This document shows positions 18,098-26,957 of a stretch of 64,000 bases of DNA, piece by piece. The translations under genes and the position numbers were made by a program. Where the stretch lies: the NCBI GenBank assembly GCA_016721945.1, contig JADKHC010000015.1, forward strand, positions 43,803 to 107,802, in the 5' to 3' direction. Origin of the DNA: Verrucomicrobiota bacterium (GTDB lineage Bacteria > Verrucomicrobiota > Verrucomicrobiia > Opitutales > Opitutaceae). Each line of letters opens with the position of its first letter. Position 1 is the first letter of the stretch. The notes under the pieces are model-generated. The model had not been told where the DNA came from. It saw nothing but the letters and a program-made list of their open reading frames with translations, and searched no databases.

Positions 18098-18883
18098 TCA
18101 GTTAAATTCTATTTTCTGTATCTTTGTGATGGGTATGTCATCGCAATCGGTGGACAAAACCCTTACGCCAGAGCCAATTTGCAGTCGCTTTCCCAAAGTC
18201 GTCCAAACTGCGGTCCGCGCCATAACCACCTGACCGTCGGTGGAACGTTCGCTTTCCGGATAACGTGTCGGGATGTATCCAGCCAGTACTTCTCCGCGGG
18301 CAAGTGTGAACTCCGCCTGCAACCATATTAGATCTAACACCTGGGTCGGCGAGGTGACAACAACTTGCTTCAACGTCTCCATCGGTATCCAATAATAATT
18401 ACCGGATAGATACCCTTCCATGACCGGTCCCAAGCGGGAGTCCGCATCGGCGATCCAGGCGAAGGGCTTGCCATTCACTTTTCCTGTCCGGGCTGGTGCC
18501 ATGTCCATCGCCTCTTCAAAATCTGCTTCTGCTTTAAACGCATTCTCCCCTTGCTCGCATTGAATGCTCGGGTGCATTTTGGAAAGCCAGTCAGGCTTGG
18601 GCCCCAAGACAGAAGGTGTTCTGTCCCCCTTGAACATTGCTGCTCGCACCTGTTCAAGTTCGGCCAAGCTGCGCAACATCACCGCCCAAGGAACCAAGTC
18701 TGCGTCAAACGAAACTGCGGTCTGTAATTGCGCAAGTGCGCGTTCCCAGCGTCCACTGACCGCCAAGAGCTGAAAAAGCCCCAGCCGCAACTGGACATCG
18801 GCGGGGTTCCGTTTGATATCAAGTTGTAGAGTCTCGAGTGCTTCTTGCAGTTTTGACTGCTTCAACAGTTCCAGCGCGGTCAT
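18098..18883 (-). CDS. tagJ: TagJ/ImpE-family T6SS accessory protein
   Basis: The 261-residue cytosolic protein begins with TPR-like helices (LEALETLQLDIKRNPADVQL then RLGLFQLLAVSGRWERALAQ), the standard start of ImpE/TagJ. The second half has the family segment KPFAWIADADSRLGPVMEGY and a C-terminal TELGxRQxxxI-like beta region (RTAVWTTLGKRLQIGSGVRV). TagJ binds the sheath protein TssB and helps ClpV recruitment in some systems. A terminator-like hairpin separates it from hcp upstream, and tssE follows after 18 bp. Confidence 0.88.
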   Translation of the reverse strand: MTALELLKQSKLQEALETLQLDIKRNPADVQLRLGLFQLLAVSGRWERALAQLQTAVSFDADLVPWAVMLRSLAELEQVRAAMFKGDRTPSVLGPKPDWLSKMHPSIQCEQGENAFKAEADFEEAMDMAPARTGKVNGKPFAWIADADSRLGPVMEGYLSGNYYWIPMETLKQVVVTSPTQVLDLIWLQAEFTLARGEVLAGYIPTRYPESERSTDGQVVMARTAVWTTLGKRLQIGSGVRVLSTDCDDIPITKIQKIEFN

Positions 18884-18892
18884 CGATAGATC

Positions 18893-18932
18893 AAAAAAAA
18901 TGCCGCCACCCTATTTGCACGGATAGCGGCAT
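18893..18932 (-). terminator. Rho-independent terminator after hcp
   Basis: On the minus strand the stem ATGCCGC pairs with GCGGCAT around a 19-base loop, followed at once by eight T residues. It lies 11 bp after the hcp stop and just before tagJ, inside the otherwise continuous operon. It should lower transcription of the 14 or so genes downstream relative to hcp, the most abundant T6SS part. Confidence 0.8.
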
Positions 18933-18943
18933 AGAAAGGTTCG

Positions 18944-19426
18944 TCAGGTAACCGCGTTCTTGGAAACGTCGTAGCCCATCGAGAAGTGCGAGCCTTTGCC
19001 GCCCTTGTCGCCCTGAGTATCATACTCAACCTTCATCTGCGCGAAGTTGAGTGCGATCGTCTCCTGAAGGCGATCGGAGCTGCTGGTACCGCAAGCTTGC
19101 ACCCCGGTGACCAATACTTTGGTCAAAGTGATAACCATGTATTCCAAGGGCTTTTCACCCGCCTTGCGCACGAACAGTTTCGCTTCATCCAAATGCTTTC
19201 CTGTCATACAGCATTTGAGTAGTTCGGTTGAAGACGCATCGACGTATTTCACCACATTAAGATCGGATATTGTAGCTTTTCCCGAACCACCGCCGGGGCC
19301 CATATGGAAAGATCCGGAATTCGAAGCATTCCATGACCAGGAAATAACATCGATCTCATCTTTGTGACTACTATCAGTGGACTCTCCCTTAATGCTGGAG
19401 AGCTTTAAGTACATGTCTGTCGCCAT
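18944..19426 (-). CDS. hcp: Hcp, T6SS inner-tube protein
   Basis: Hcp hexamers stack to form the expelled tube. The 160-residue protein fits: MATDMYLKLSSIKGESTDSS, then IDVISWSWNASNSGSF (usual I-x-V-x-S-x-S-x-G), and C-terminal LNFAQMKVEYDTQGDKG (usual F-x-x-V-x-x-x-Y). No C-terminal toxin extension is present. A hairpin lies in its 5' leader and a terminator follows its stop, so it may be expressed as its own short transcript. It is the only hcp in the window. Confidence 0.95.
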   Translation of the reverse strand: MATDMYLKLSSIKGESTDSSHKDEIDVISWSWNASNSGSFHMGPGGGSGKATISDLNVVKYVDASSTELLKCCMTGKHLDEAKLFVRKAGEKPLEYMVITLTKVLVTGVQACGTSSSDRLQETIALNFAQMKVEYDTQGDKGGKGSHFSMGYDVSKNAVT

Positions 19427-19448
19427 CGTGTTGTGTATTTATTATTTT

Positions 19449-19486
19449 GGTGCCGACATGTGATGGAGTCTATGTGCTACGGCACC
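19449..19486 (-). promoter_or_regulatory. Hairpin in the hcp 5' leader
   Basis: A perfect 7-bp stem (GGTGCCG paired with CGGCACC) with a 24-base loop lies between tssC and hcp, ending about 22 bp before the hcp ATG and followed by an A/T-rich single-stranded leader (AAAATAATAAATACAC). There is no T-run, so it is more likely a processing or stability hairpin than a terminator. Confidence 0.5.
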
Positions 19487-19518
19487 ACCCGCCATAGATC
19501 CAAGTTTCGAGAGTTGTA

Positions 19519-21009
19519 TCAACCAGCAGTAGGAGCAGGCAGTTTCGAAACCAACCGCAGCGAAGCGGTCAACCCCTCCAGCTGATAGTGCGGTCGCAGA
19601 TAGAACTTCGCCGAGTAGTAACCGGGATTCCCCTCGACTTCCGTTACTTCCACCAATGCCTCCGCCAGGGGCCGTTCCGCCTTTTCCCTGTCGGTAGCTG
19701 ATGGTGTGGCTGTGGTGTAGTTCTTGATCCAATCGTTCAAGAATGACTCCATATCCGCCCGTTCCTTGAACGAACCAATCTTGTCGCGGACCAGACATTT
19801 CAGGAAATGTGCAAAACGGCAGGTCGCAAACATGTAGGGCAAGCGTGCGCCCAGACGTGCGTTGGCGGTGGCATCTGGATCGTCATACTCATCCGGCTGA
19901 TGGAGCGACTGCGCGCCGATAAAGACCGAGTAGTCGGTATTTTTCCAATGCGACAACGGCATGAAACCATTTTTTGCCAACTCGGCTTCACGTCGATCGG
20001 TGATCGCAATTTCCGTCGGACATTTCATGTCCACACCACCGTCGTCGGTTGGGAAAGTATGCACCGGAAGACCCGATACCACACCGCCGCTCTCCACACC
20101 CCTGATGCGCGAGCACCAGCCATACTCCTTGAAGGAACGTGTGATATTGACGCCCATCGCATAGGCCGCGTTGGACCAAACATAGAGCCCGTGCTCGCCC
20201 GCCGTACCGGTGTCCTCGATGAAGTTGAATTCCTCCACGGCATTGGTTGTGGGGCCGTAGGGCATACGCGAAAGAAAACGAGGCATCGCCAGCCCGATAT
20301 ACTTCGAGTCTTCCTGCTTCCGCAGCGAACGCCAAGAAGCATGCTCCGGCGTGGTGAAAACCTTGGTCAAGTCACGGGGATTTGCTAACTCCTGCCATGA
20401 ACCAAAGCCCATGACCTCAGGCGCGGCACCCGCGATGAACGGGCAGTGGGCTGCGGCCACGATCTGAGCCATCCGGGACAGAATTTCCACATCGGGCGCG
20501 CTGTGGTCGAAGCCGTAGTCGCCGATGATCGCACCGTAGGGCTCGCCACCGGGAGTACCGAATTCCTCTTCGTAAATCTTCTTGAACAGCGGGCTCTGGT
20601 CCCAGGCTGCACCCTTGTAGGAACGGAAAACTCGCCCTAGTTCCTTTTTAGAAATATTCAGAACGCGGATCTTGAGGCGTTCGTCAGTTGCGGTGTTGCA
20701 CACGAGGTAATGCAGCCCGCGCCACGTTCCCTCAAGTTGACGAAACTCGTCATTGTGCAAGATGGCATTGATCTGCTCGGAAAGGCGTCGATCAATCTCG
20801 GCCTTGATTGCATCAATCGTATCAAGCGCGCTGTCAGAAATGATATTTTCGTTGGCAGCCGCGAGGTCGACGAACGTCTGCACTTCGCGTTGTATCACAT
20901 CTTGCTGCGTGCGGAAGGTCTGCCCAAGCAAGCGATCAAGATCATTTTCTCCGGCGGTTTGTGTGGCCCCTTCGCGGTTTGAAGCAGTACTGGAATTTTG
21001 CGTGGTCAT
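19519..21009 (-). CDS. tssC: TssC, large sheath protein of the T6SS
   Basis: TssB and TssC form the contractile sheath. The 496-residue protein shows the family core: HNDEFRQLEGTWRGLHYLV, then GEPYGAIIGDYGFDHSAPDV, LANPRDLTKVF, ARLGARLPYMFATCRFAHFL, and the C-terminal HYQLEGLTASLRLVSKLP. Length is normal. tssB precedes by 23 bp. The N-terminal 20 residues are Ser/Thr/Gln-rich and not conserved. Confidence 0.97.
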   Translation of the reverse strand: MTTQNSSTASNREGATQTAGENDLDRLLGQTFRTQQDVIQREVQTFVDLAAANENIISDSALDTIDAIKAEIDRRLSEQINAILHNDEFRQLEGTWRGLHYLVCNTATDERLKIRVLNISKKELGRVFRSYKGAAWDQSPLFKKIYEEEFGTPGGEPYGAIIGDYGFDHSAPDVEILSRMAQIVAAAHCPFIAGAAPEVMGFGSWQELANPRDLTKVFTTPEHASWRSLRKQEDSKYIGLAMPRFLSRMPYGPTTNAVEEFNFIEDTGTAGEHGLYVWSNAAYAMGVNITRSFKEYGWCSRIRGVESGGVVSGLPVHTFPTDDGGVDMKCPTEIAITDRREAELAKNGFMPLSHWKNTDYSVFIGAQSLHQPDEYDDPDATANARLGARLPYMFATCRFAHFLKCLVRDKIGSFKERADMESFLNDWIKNYTTATPSATDREKAERPLAEALVEVTEVEGNPGYYSAKFYLRPHYQLEGLTASLRLVSKLPAPTAG

Positions 21010-21032
21010 TTTGTTTTATCGTCCTCTTTCCG

Positions 21033-21527
21033 TTATTTATTCCCCTTAGCCCGGTTCTTCAGCGCAGTCCGGTCAGTGATCAATTTGTCGAGCGCATCCT
21101 CGATCTTCGCCTTGCCGTCGATGCGTGCTTTCAGCGCCTCCAGTTCTTTGCGTTGAGCCAGCAGTTTTCGCAGGGGCTCGACCTTCTCCGCGATGCGCGC
21201 GGGCGTGAAATCTTCCATGTTCTCGAAGGTGATTTCCACCGCGAGTTGTCCCGCTTCGCTCGTCAGCGTGTTCGGGACCTTGATGGCAAGACGTGGTTTC
21301 GTCGCCTTTATGCGCTTATCGAAATTATCCACATCGATCTCCAAAAACTTACGGCTCGCGACTTCCGGCAGTGCTTCTTCCGGGTGTCCCGAGAGATCTG
21401 CCATGACTCCCATTACAAATGGAAGATCGACTTTCTTCTGAGCGCCCCCGAGCTCCACATCATACTCGATCTGTACTCGTGGCGCCCGATTTTGTTTGAT
21501 GAATTTCTGTCCGCTTTGCGTAGCCAT
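21033..21527 (-). CDS. tssB: TssB, small sheath protein of the T6SS
   Basis: The 164-residue protein matches TssB: QKFIKQNRAPRVQIEYDVEL at the start, then KVDLPFVMGVMADLSGH, a KFLEIDVDNFDKRIKATKPR segment, and MEDFTPARIAEKV followed by a helix ending in RTALKNRAKGNK. It lies 48 bp after tssA and 23 bp before tssC, the standard order. Confidence 0.97.
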   Translation of the reverse strand: MATQSGQKFIKQNRAPRVQIEYDVELGGAQKKVDLPFVMGVMADLSGHPEEALPEVASRKFLEIDVDNFDKRIKATKPRLAIKVPNTLTSEAGQLAVEITFENMEDFTPARIAEKVEPLRKLLAQRKELEALKARIDGKAKIEDALDKLITDRTALKNRAKGNK

Positions 21528-21575
21528 ATTGATTCGCAGGATGTTAGTTTATTTTACCGAAATATTGAATTCGCT

Positions 21576-22583
21576 CTATTTTCCCAAACCAGCCAGTACC
21601 TGAAATTTCTCGACCGCATCTGGTGCCAAATCATTCAACAGAGCCAGAAAATTTTGATCTACCAACTTGATCGTTCGGTCAACAAGATAAGGAACGGGGC
21701 TCGATGGTTCTGTTTTTTTGTAGAATTCCGAAACCATGCGAAGCATTCTAATCGCATCTTCCCGAGTGCGAATCTCGCCCGGCACCGCTGAAATCGCTTC
21801 GACCGCCGGGGTTTTGTTTTTCTTTTCCACAACAGTCTCCCCAAGAAATTCCGCCATTTCGCGCAACTCTTTCAATAAACTCTGCAGGGGGGCATGGCCT
21901 GCCCCAGACGGCAAGTACTCCTCGGCAACCTGTTCCTTCATAAGGCGCTCGATCTCGATAGTTCTGTAGATCGCGTTACTTAGGGCGTTACCTGTTTCGC
22001 CGCGTAGTTGGTTCGGCAACTGCCCCCAGGCCTTTTTTATTTTTTCGAGTGTAGCGACATCTGCGCCGCCACTTTTTGTCCGTGCAGTAACCACGTCCCG
22101 ATAGCTGTACGTGATTCCATCGACCTTCACTAAGTTAATGGCGCGCAGTCCTTCAACGATGCGCAAGAGATCGCCATCCTTCTTATATTGGGTCCCCAAC
22201 GCTCCTATTGTATACCACCGCTCCACTGCTGAATCCGCCGCATCAAACTTGGGATAGGCTTGGTTTTCGACGTTCGCCATGAGCGATACGAAAACGTCTA
22301 ATCCTTGCGCGAACCCAACCAAGCCCTGAGTCCGAAGCACAGCGGCGAGATAATAGGCCGCCACGCGTAGGTCGGGACTGATTTTCAGTAACTCATGGCT
22401 ACGTTTCTCAACCTTCACCCAGTCGGGTTCACAATCGTCGAAATCATCCGAAATCCTTTTTCCATCAGGATTTACCGGTGGCGACAGTTTCGACATCATC
22501 TCCAAATCAAGCAGTTCGCCAGATTCAGAAAGATCGCGCGCCACAGGATTCCTAAGAGGTAAAACTAAGCTGGTTCCTTCCAT
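21576..22583 (-). CDS. tssA: TssA, ImpA-family T6SS protein
   Basis: TssA caps the growing sheath or baseplate. The protein has the ImpA_N pattern: NPDGKRISDDFDD, then DWVKVEKRSHELLKISPDLR, AAYYLAAVLRTQGLVGFAQG, and YPKFDAADSAVERW. The frame extends to a TTG at 22643, but the first ATG is at 22583, giving 335 residues; an ATG pair at 22499 just before the ImpA motif is also possible. The C-terminal part (PVPYLVDRTIKLVDQNFLAL) is a short helical tail like those of small TssA proteins. It is the first gene of the T6SS operon, so the main promoter should lie in the AT-rich region upstream. Confidence 0.88.
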   Translation of the reverse strand: MEGTSLVLPLRNPVARDLSESGELLDLEMMSKLSPPVNPDGKRISDDFDDCEPDWVKVEKRSHELLKISPDLRVAAYYLAAVLRTQGLVGFAQGLDVFVSLMANVENQAYPKFDAADSAVERWYTIGALGTQYKKDGDLLRIVEGLRAINLVKVDGITYSYRDVVTARTKSGGADVATLEKIKKAWGQLPNQLRGETGNALSNAIYRTIEIERLMKEQVAEEYLPSGAGHAPLQSLLKELREMAEFLGETVVEKKNKTPAVEAISAVPGEIRTREDAIRMLRMVSEFYKKTEPSSPVPYLVDRTIKLVDQNFLALLNDLAPDAVEKFQVLAGLGK

Positions 22584-23808
22584 TTTTAGATCAAGCCGGG
22601 GTAACAATTTTCGAAACGCAATAGCTATTAAAACAAAGATCAACCTTATTTACGCAATTCAGTATGTGTAATTTGCTAAAAACTTATTTAGTAAATTTAT
22701 TATCTCATAGTGCAGTGCCACAGCTGTGCAGCTAGCACTCAACGATACAGCCAGTTACGTTTATATACTGATTTAGAAGCAGTGGCCGTATTGAGCCATA
22801 TTTCAAATATTCATGAAGCAGCTGTAGGGGTAACCACTACACACCGCCTAATCTTTCCCCCGAACCTTCGGACTAAATTAACCGCTACTGATTAGGTCTG
22901 ATATCGCTACGTATTCCTCCCCTTGGCTTCAGAGCTCTGCCGATTTCCGCAACCATTAAATTTACCTAAAACGTGTATTTCTAGACGACTGCACAGATTG
23001 TATTCCTTTAGTTCATATTATTCAGCTTGTTACCAGATTATTAACTCAATTCGAATTACCTCCAGTGCGCAGCTTTTCTACCCCAACAGATTTCCTTATC
23101 ACGGTACCTACTTTTACTTATTTCGATTTTTTGAGCTGCAACATTGAATTCGGTTTATCTAACACCACAGCAAAGCACTAAATATTCTGCATCCCTCTGA
23201 TGCCAAGGCAATCATCGCAAATCAATAGACGTGGCACAAGCAAGGCCACTCGCTGTAGCGAACGAACAATTTCGCATCGCCCATGTTTTTTCGTCATACA
23301 ACACTTGATGCTGTTCGTTTTTTTAGTCTATGAATTATTGATTATCGAAAGGAAAGTACGCCCTTTCTCGGCGGACTAAGGCTTGGGGAACCTCATTTTA
23401 TAGTACAATCAACTGATATTATCCATCTTCCATGATATACCATACCAGCGGGTGTCAGCTCTACGGGATGATCCACGGCAAAGACCGACCAGTCGGACTT
23501 GCTGCCCATTTGACTGCCTGTCGCATATCTTAAAACAGCGTGTTCAAGTCCGGCCGCTGTCCAGCAGTCATTGCGTCCTCATCGTGCGCAGAGGGTTCGT
23601 GCAGAATCGCATGGTGCCGCATCAGCGACAACTAGCTGCTGCGCCTAAACAGTGCCTGCGAGGATAATGCTAACGCCAGTCTCTATCAGATCGCGGCGCT
23701 TCAATCGCACTCTGCCCCTCCTCTCACGGAAACATCCACCCTACCGACTCTTCATTCTTCCATCCCCTTACGTTCACATTTCGTCGGAATAACCATTTTT
23801 TTGATCTA
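22584..23808. other. AT-rich intergenic region between the T6SS operon and the secretion/pilus cluster
   Basis: These 1.2 kb separate two divergent operons and must carry their promoters. The part at about 22640-23450 is clearly more AT-rich than its surroundings. The frames there are short and not protein-like. The part at 23450-23710 returns to normal GC; its minus strand holds short fragments such as MRHHAILHEPSAHDEDAMTA that could be a decayed gene, but no family is recognisable. No convincing sigma-70 or sigma-54 promoter could be picked by eye. Confidence 0.5.
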
Positions 23809-24591
23809 ATGAAACTCAATGTTCGTCCAACATCTACCCTTGGAGCGCTCCTGTTGGTTGCAGGGTACTTAACCCTGGCAGGCAATCTTGTCCCTCTGGC
23901 TCGAGCCGACGAGCCCGCTCCGCCCAGCGCCGATGCCTCTCCTACACCTGATGGCCCCACCAACACGTCGGCCGCAGAGCCTGTTACCCAGTCGCCAAGT
24001 ACAAGCTCGGCCACAGCGGCAGAATCCATTGCAACCGAACCAGCACAAAGCGGTACTGCCCCGGCGGGATCGATCGCGGACAACACCCCCTCCGATGCTT
24101 CGAAATCCACCCAACAACTCACCAGCTCCACTGCGCTTATTGAGGCCCTGACTGCGCAAAACGAAAGCCTGCAGCGGGCGGTTGAGGCGCTGAATGCCCA
24201 ATTGGCCAACAACTCTCTCCCTCCAACGACACTGGCCGAGCCCACGCCTACTCCCGATGGCAAGGAATTCGTGACGCTCGTCCCCAACTCCGACGGGGTG
24301 ATCGAGATGGATCTTGCCCTCTTCGACTCTCCGAGCTTCGGCGAGGTGAACCCTTTCGTGCAGCGCTACCAGCAGAAATCGAGCAATCGCACCTTGGAAC
24401 TCCGCATCTCCTCCCTTGCCCGTGGTCCAAATTCTTCGGTTGTGCTTAACAACCATCTCCTAGGTATAGGCCAGACGTTCGAAGGCTTCACCCTCTGGTC
24501 GATTGAGCCCGATGGCATTTTCCTCCGCCGCGACGCCTTCCTGCTCAACATACCGATGATGCAGAAGCCCGTCACCATCCGGATGCCATAA
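23809..24591 (+). CDS. Secreted or anchored protein with a GspC/PilP-like C-terminal domain
   Basis: The 260-residue protein has an N-terminal hydrophobic segment (ALLLVAGYLTLAGNL), a long Pro/Ser/Thr-rich linker (about 35-115), a short coiled coil (LIEALTAQNESLQRAVEALN) and a C-terminal domain. That domain ends SVVLNNHLLGIGQTFEGFTL then WSIEPDGIFLRRD, resembling the HR-like fold of GspC/PilP/GspB (new-strand, G-L, G-x-x-x-x-G-x-x-L-x-x-I-x-x-x-x-V). Such proteins bridge the inner-membrane platform and the secretin. It begins the cluster, 21 bp before gspF. The exact class (GspB, GspC or PilP) cannot be decided by eye. Confidence 0.6.
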   Translation: MKLNVRPTSTLGALLLVAGYLTLAGNLVPLARADEPAPPSADASPTPDGPTNTSAAEPVTQSPSTSSATAAESIATEPAQSGTAPAGSIADNTPSDASKSTQQLTSSTALIEALTAQNESLQRAVEALNAQLANNSLPPTTLAEPTPTPDGKEFVTLVPNSDGVIEMDLALFDSPSFGEVNPFVQRYQQKSSNRTLELRISSLARGPNSSVVLNNHLLGIGQTFEGFTLWSIEPDGIFLRRDAFLLNIPMMQKPVTIRMP

Positions 24592-24612
24592 CCATTCCGG
24601 AACGTCTAACTC

Positions 24613-25827
24613 ATGGCTTCCTACACGCTCAATTTCTACACCGCTGAGGGCAACTACAAGAAGCGCGTGATCGACGCGGATTCGCCCCAAGCGGCCGAGT
24701 CGATTTTGCGCGCCGAGGGCCTGCATCCCACTTCGGTGAAAGAGACGGCGCGCCTCGATCGCCGACGCTACAAAATCAAACTCACCCCGCGCGAACTCAT
24801 CGATATCTACCAGCATCTCGAACTGCACTTTAGCAGCGGCATCCTCGCGGTCGAAGCACTCGGAGCGCTCAAGGACGCCTCCGCGAGCAAACACACCCGC
24901 ACCGTCCTCCACGAGATTCACCAAAGCGTTTACCATGCTAAACTCGGGCTCTCCGCTGCGTTCGCCCAGTTTCCCCGCTCATTCCCTCCGTCAACCGTTG
25001 CCATGATCCAGGCCGGTGAAGGTGGTGGCTCAACCGCACTCGCCAAGATCTTCGCCGATATCCGCGACCAGATCGAATTCTCCGAGCGCAATCGCAACGC
25101 CTTTCGCCGCGGCATCTCCTACCCTGCCCTTGTGATCACCATGTCTTTGGCTCTGGTGATTTTCATGATGACGTTTTTCGTCCCCAAGGTTTCGCGTTTC
25201 CTCCGGGAATTGGATGCAAAGATGCCAACGCTCACGCTCTACGTGGTACAAACCGGCGACTTCTTTTCCCGTCATTGGTTACTCATCATCGGCAGCGCTA
25301 TTGCCATCCCGTTGCTGGTTCGGCTTTCCCGTTTCACCGAGGCGGGCACGCAATTGACTGATCGCCTGTTTTTGCGCCTGCCGTTTTTCAACTCGATCTA
25401 CCGCGACCTCGCCACGGCCACCGTCACCAAGTACTACGCCTCGCTCAAGCGGGCTGGCAAACAACCGGGCGAGACCCTCGAACTCTGCGAGCGTTTGTTC
25501 CAAAACCGTGCCATGGCGGCGGATATCGGCGAGATCCGCCACAACGTCGTCACTCGTTCCCTGCCTCTTTCCAAGGCGTTTTCTCTCTCCTCTTTTTTCC
25601 CCAAGGAGGCGGTTGTGCTCATCGCCAGTGGCGAGAAGACCGCGAACCTCGAATTTTGCATGGAGCGTCTCAGCTCGTTCCATAGCGCCCGCGCCAGGGA
25701 TCGCATCGAGCGAGCCATCTTCTGGCTCAACCCCATCATCATCATCGGCCTGGGCGCCGTCGTCGGAACCATCATCGTCGCCATGTTCCTCCCCATCATC
25801 ACGGCGATCACGTCCATCAATCTATAA
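24613..25827 (+). CDS. GspF/PilC-family inner-membrane platform protein
   Basis: The 404-residue protein is the polytopic platform of type II secretion or type IV pili. It has the N-terminal YTAEGNYKKRVIDADSPQAA domain, two T2SSF repeats, and hydrophobic segments near 170-200 (PALVITMSLALVIFMMTFFV), 220-240 and 370-400 (the last ends GTIIVAMFLPIITAI). The conserved FPPSTVAMIQAGEGGG and FPKEAVVLIASGEKT match the repeat motif (P-x-x-x-x-x-M-x-x-x-G-E). It lies 21 bp after the PilP-like gene and 3 bp before the first pseudopilin-like gene. Confidence 0.93.
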   Translation: MASYTLNFYTAEGNYKKRVIDADSPQAAESILRAEGLHPTSVKETARLDRRRYKIKLTPRELIDIYQHLELHFSSGILAVEALGALKDASASKHTRTVLHEIHQSVYHAKLGLSAAFAQFPRSFPPSTVAMIQAGEGGGSTALAKIFADIRDQIEFSERNRNAFRRGISYPALVITMSLALVIFMMTFFVPKVSRFLRELDAKMPTLTLYVVQTGDFFSRHWLLIIGSAIAIPLLVRLSRFTEAGTQLTDRLFLRLPFFNSIYRDLATATVTKYYASLKRAGKQPGETLELCERLFQNRAMAADIGEIRHNVVTRSLPLSKAFSLSSFFPKEAVVLIASGEKTANLEFCMERLSSFHSARARDRIERAIFWLNPIIIIGLGAVVGTIIVAMFLPIITAITSINL

Positions 25828-25830
25828 CCT

Positions 25831-26781
25831 ATGCCTGCAACTAAAATGATGGCATTCCGTTCCATAAAAGCTTTCACTCTCATCGAGGCGCTGATCGTCG
25901 TCGCCATCATGGCCATCGTCGCGACCATCACGTTCAGCGACAGCCTTGAGGCAGTGATTCGCAAGAAAATCAACGCCGAGGACCAGGCCCTCGCCCTCCT
26001 CGAACGCGACATCCGAGTCAGTTTTGAGAATACCGATCTCTCCGGCACCAACATCGCGTCCTTCGTCAACGAGATCGGCACTGGCGATATCGCTACGGCT
26101 TTCAGCACGGATACTAATCCCGTCTATACCACGACCAATTCTAACGATTGGTTCGCCAAGATCGCGAGAATACGCGGCACGGCCGTGCAGCTCGGCGTCG
26201 CTCCCTTACCCAACAGCCAACCCGCGCTCGCCAAGCTCCTTTTCAATCACTCAGGCAATGCCCGCTTATTGGTCGCCGCACCTCCCGAAGCCGACAAGCA
26301 GCGTTTCATGCTGATTTCCCTGATTGCCCAACCCGGCGAACTCACCCTGCCAGCCTACCAGGACAACACGACCTGGTTCGACGCCATCTGGAATACCGAT
26401 TTCACCAATCGAAACCCCGCCGCATCGGGCCTCTGGAAGTCGATCCTCGCTCCCGACCAGATCGCCCAGTGGGAAGGAGACTCCAGTGGAACTAATCTCT
26501 ATCGCCTCCGCGTGCAGCGCGTCACGCTGCCCCGTTTCGTCGTCACCGTAAACAACAACCACGCCACAAAATATGCGTGGGTCTACGCCAACCATGACGG
26601 CTACTCTATGACTTTCCCCACCCCTGCAAATAATCCCCCTAATCCGCCGCAGAGCGCTTCCATCCTTGCTGGGCGCCAAATCCGTGTGACCTGCGGACTT
26701 CCGGCCGATCCTAATGCAGCACTGCAAACCCACCTCTTCCTGCTCCGGGAAGACGCAGTAATCAACGTCGACAGCCTATAA
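25831..26781 (+). CDS. Pseudopilin/prepilin-like protein
   Basis: The 316-residue protein carries a type III signal: basic leader then FTLIEALIVVAIMAIVATI with the +5 Glu at residue 19. The residue before the expected cut is Ala14 rather than the usual Gly, so processing may be less efficient. Met6 or Met7 could also be the start. The C-terminal part, about 280 residues, is unlike short major pilins and fits a minor pseudopilin or an adapted surface protein. It follows gspF by 3 bp and ends the first part of the cluster before the accessory block. Confidence 0.8.
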   Translation: MPATKMMAFRSIKAFTLIEALIVVAIMAIVATITFSDSLEAVIRKKINAEDQALALLERDIRVSFENTDLSGTNIASFVNEIGTGDIATAFSTDTNPVYTTTNSNDWFAKIARIRGTAVQLGVAPLPNSQPALAKLLFNHSGNARLLVAAPPEADKQRFMLISLIAQPGELTLPAYQDNTTWFDAIWNTDFTNRNPAASGLWKSILAPDQIAQWEGDSSGTNLYRLRVQRVTLPRFVVTVNNNHATKYAWVYANHDGYSMTFPTPANNPPNPPQSASILAGRQIRVTCGLPADPNAALQTHLFLLREDAVINVDSL

Positions 26782-26957
26782 CCATTAGTCACCTACCACT
26801 CAGCACCCCATACCAACGGCCAGATGCATCTGCACTTTGAACAGAAGATAACAAAGGAAACGAAGGCATGCAGGTCTTTCTGAATCCCTCCGTTAGCTCC
26901 GTTTCCTCCTGTAAAATTCTGAGAAAAACTAAACGCCATCAAACCACTGACTTTTTC

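Noticed and set aside
20961..21791. A 276-codon plus-strand frame across tssB and tssA
   Set aside because: It is antisense to two well-supported T6SS genes.
22710..23147. Two plus-strand frames of 61 and 74 codons in the AT-rich region
   Set aside because: Composition is not protein-like, with no start context or family.
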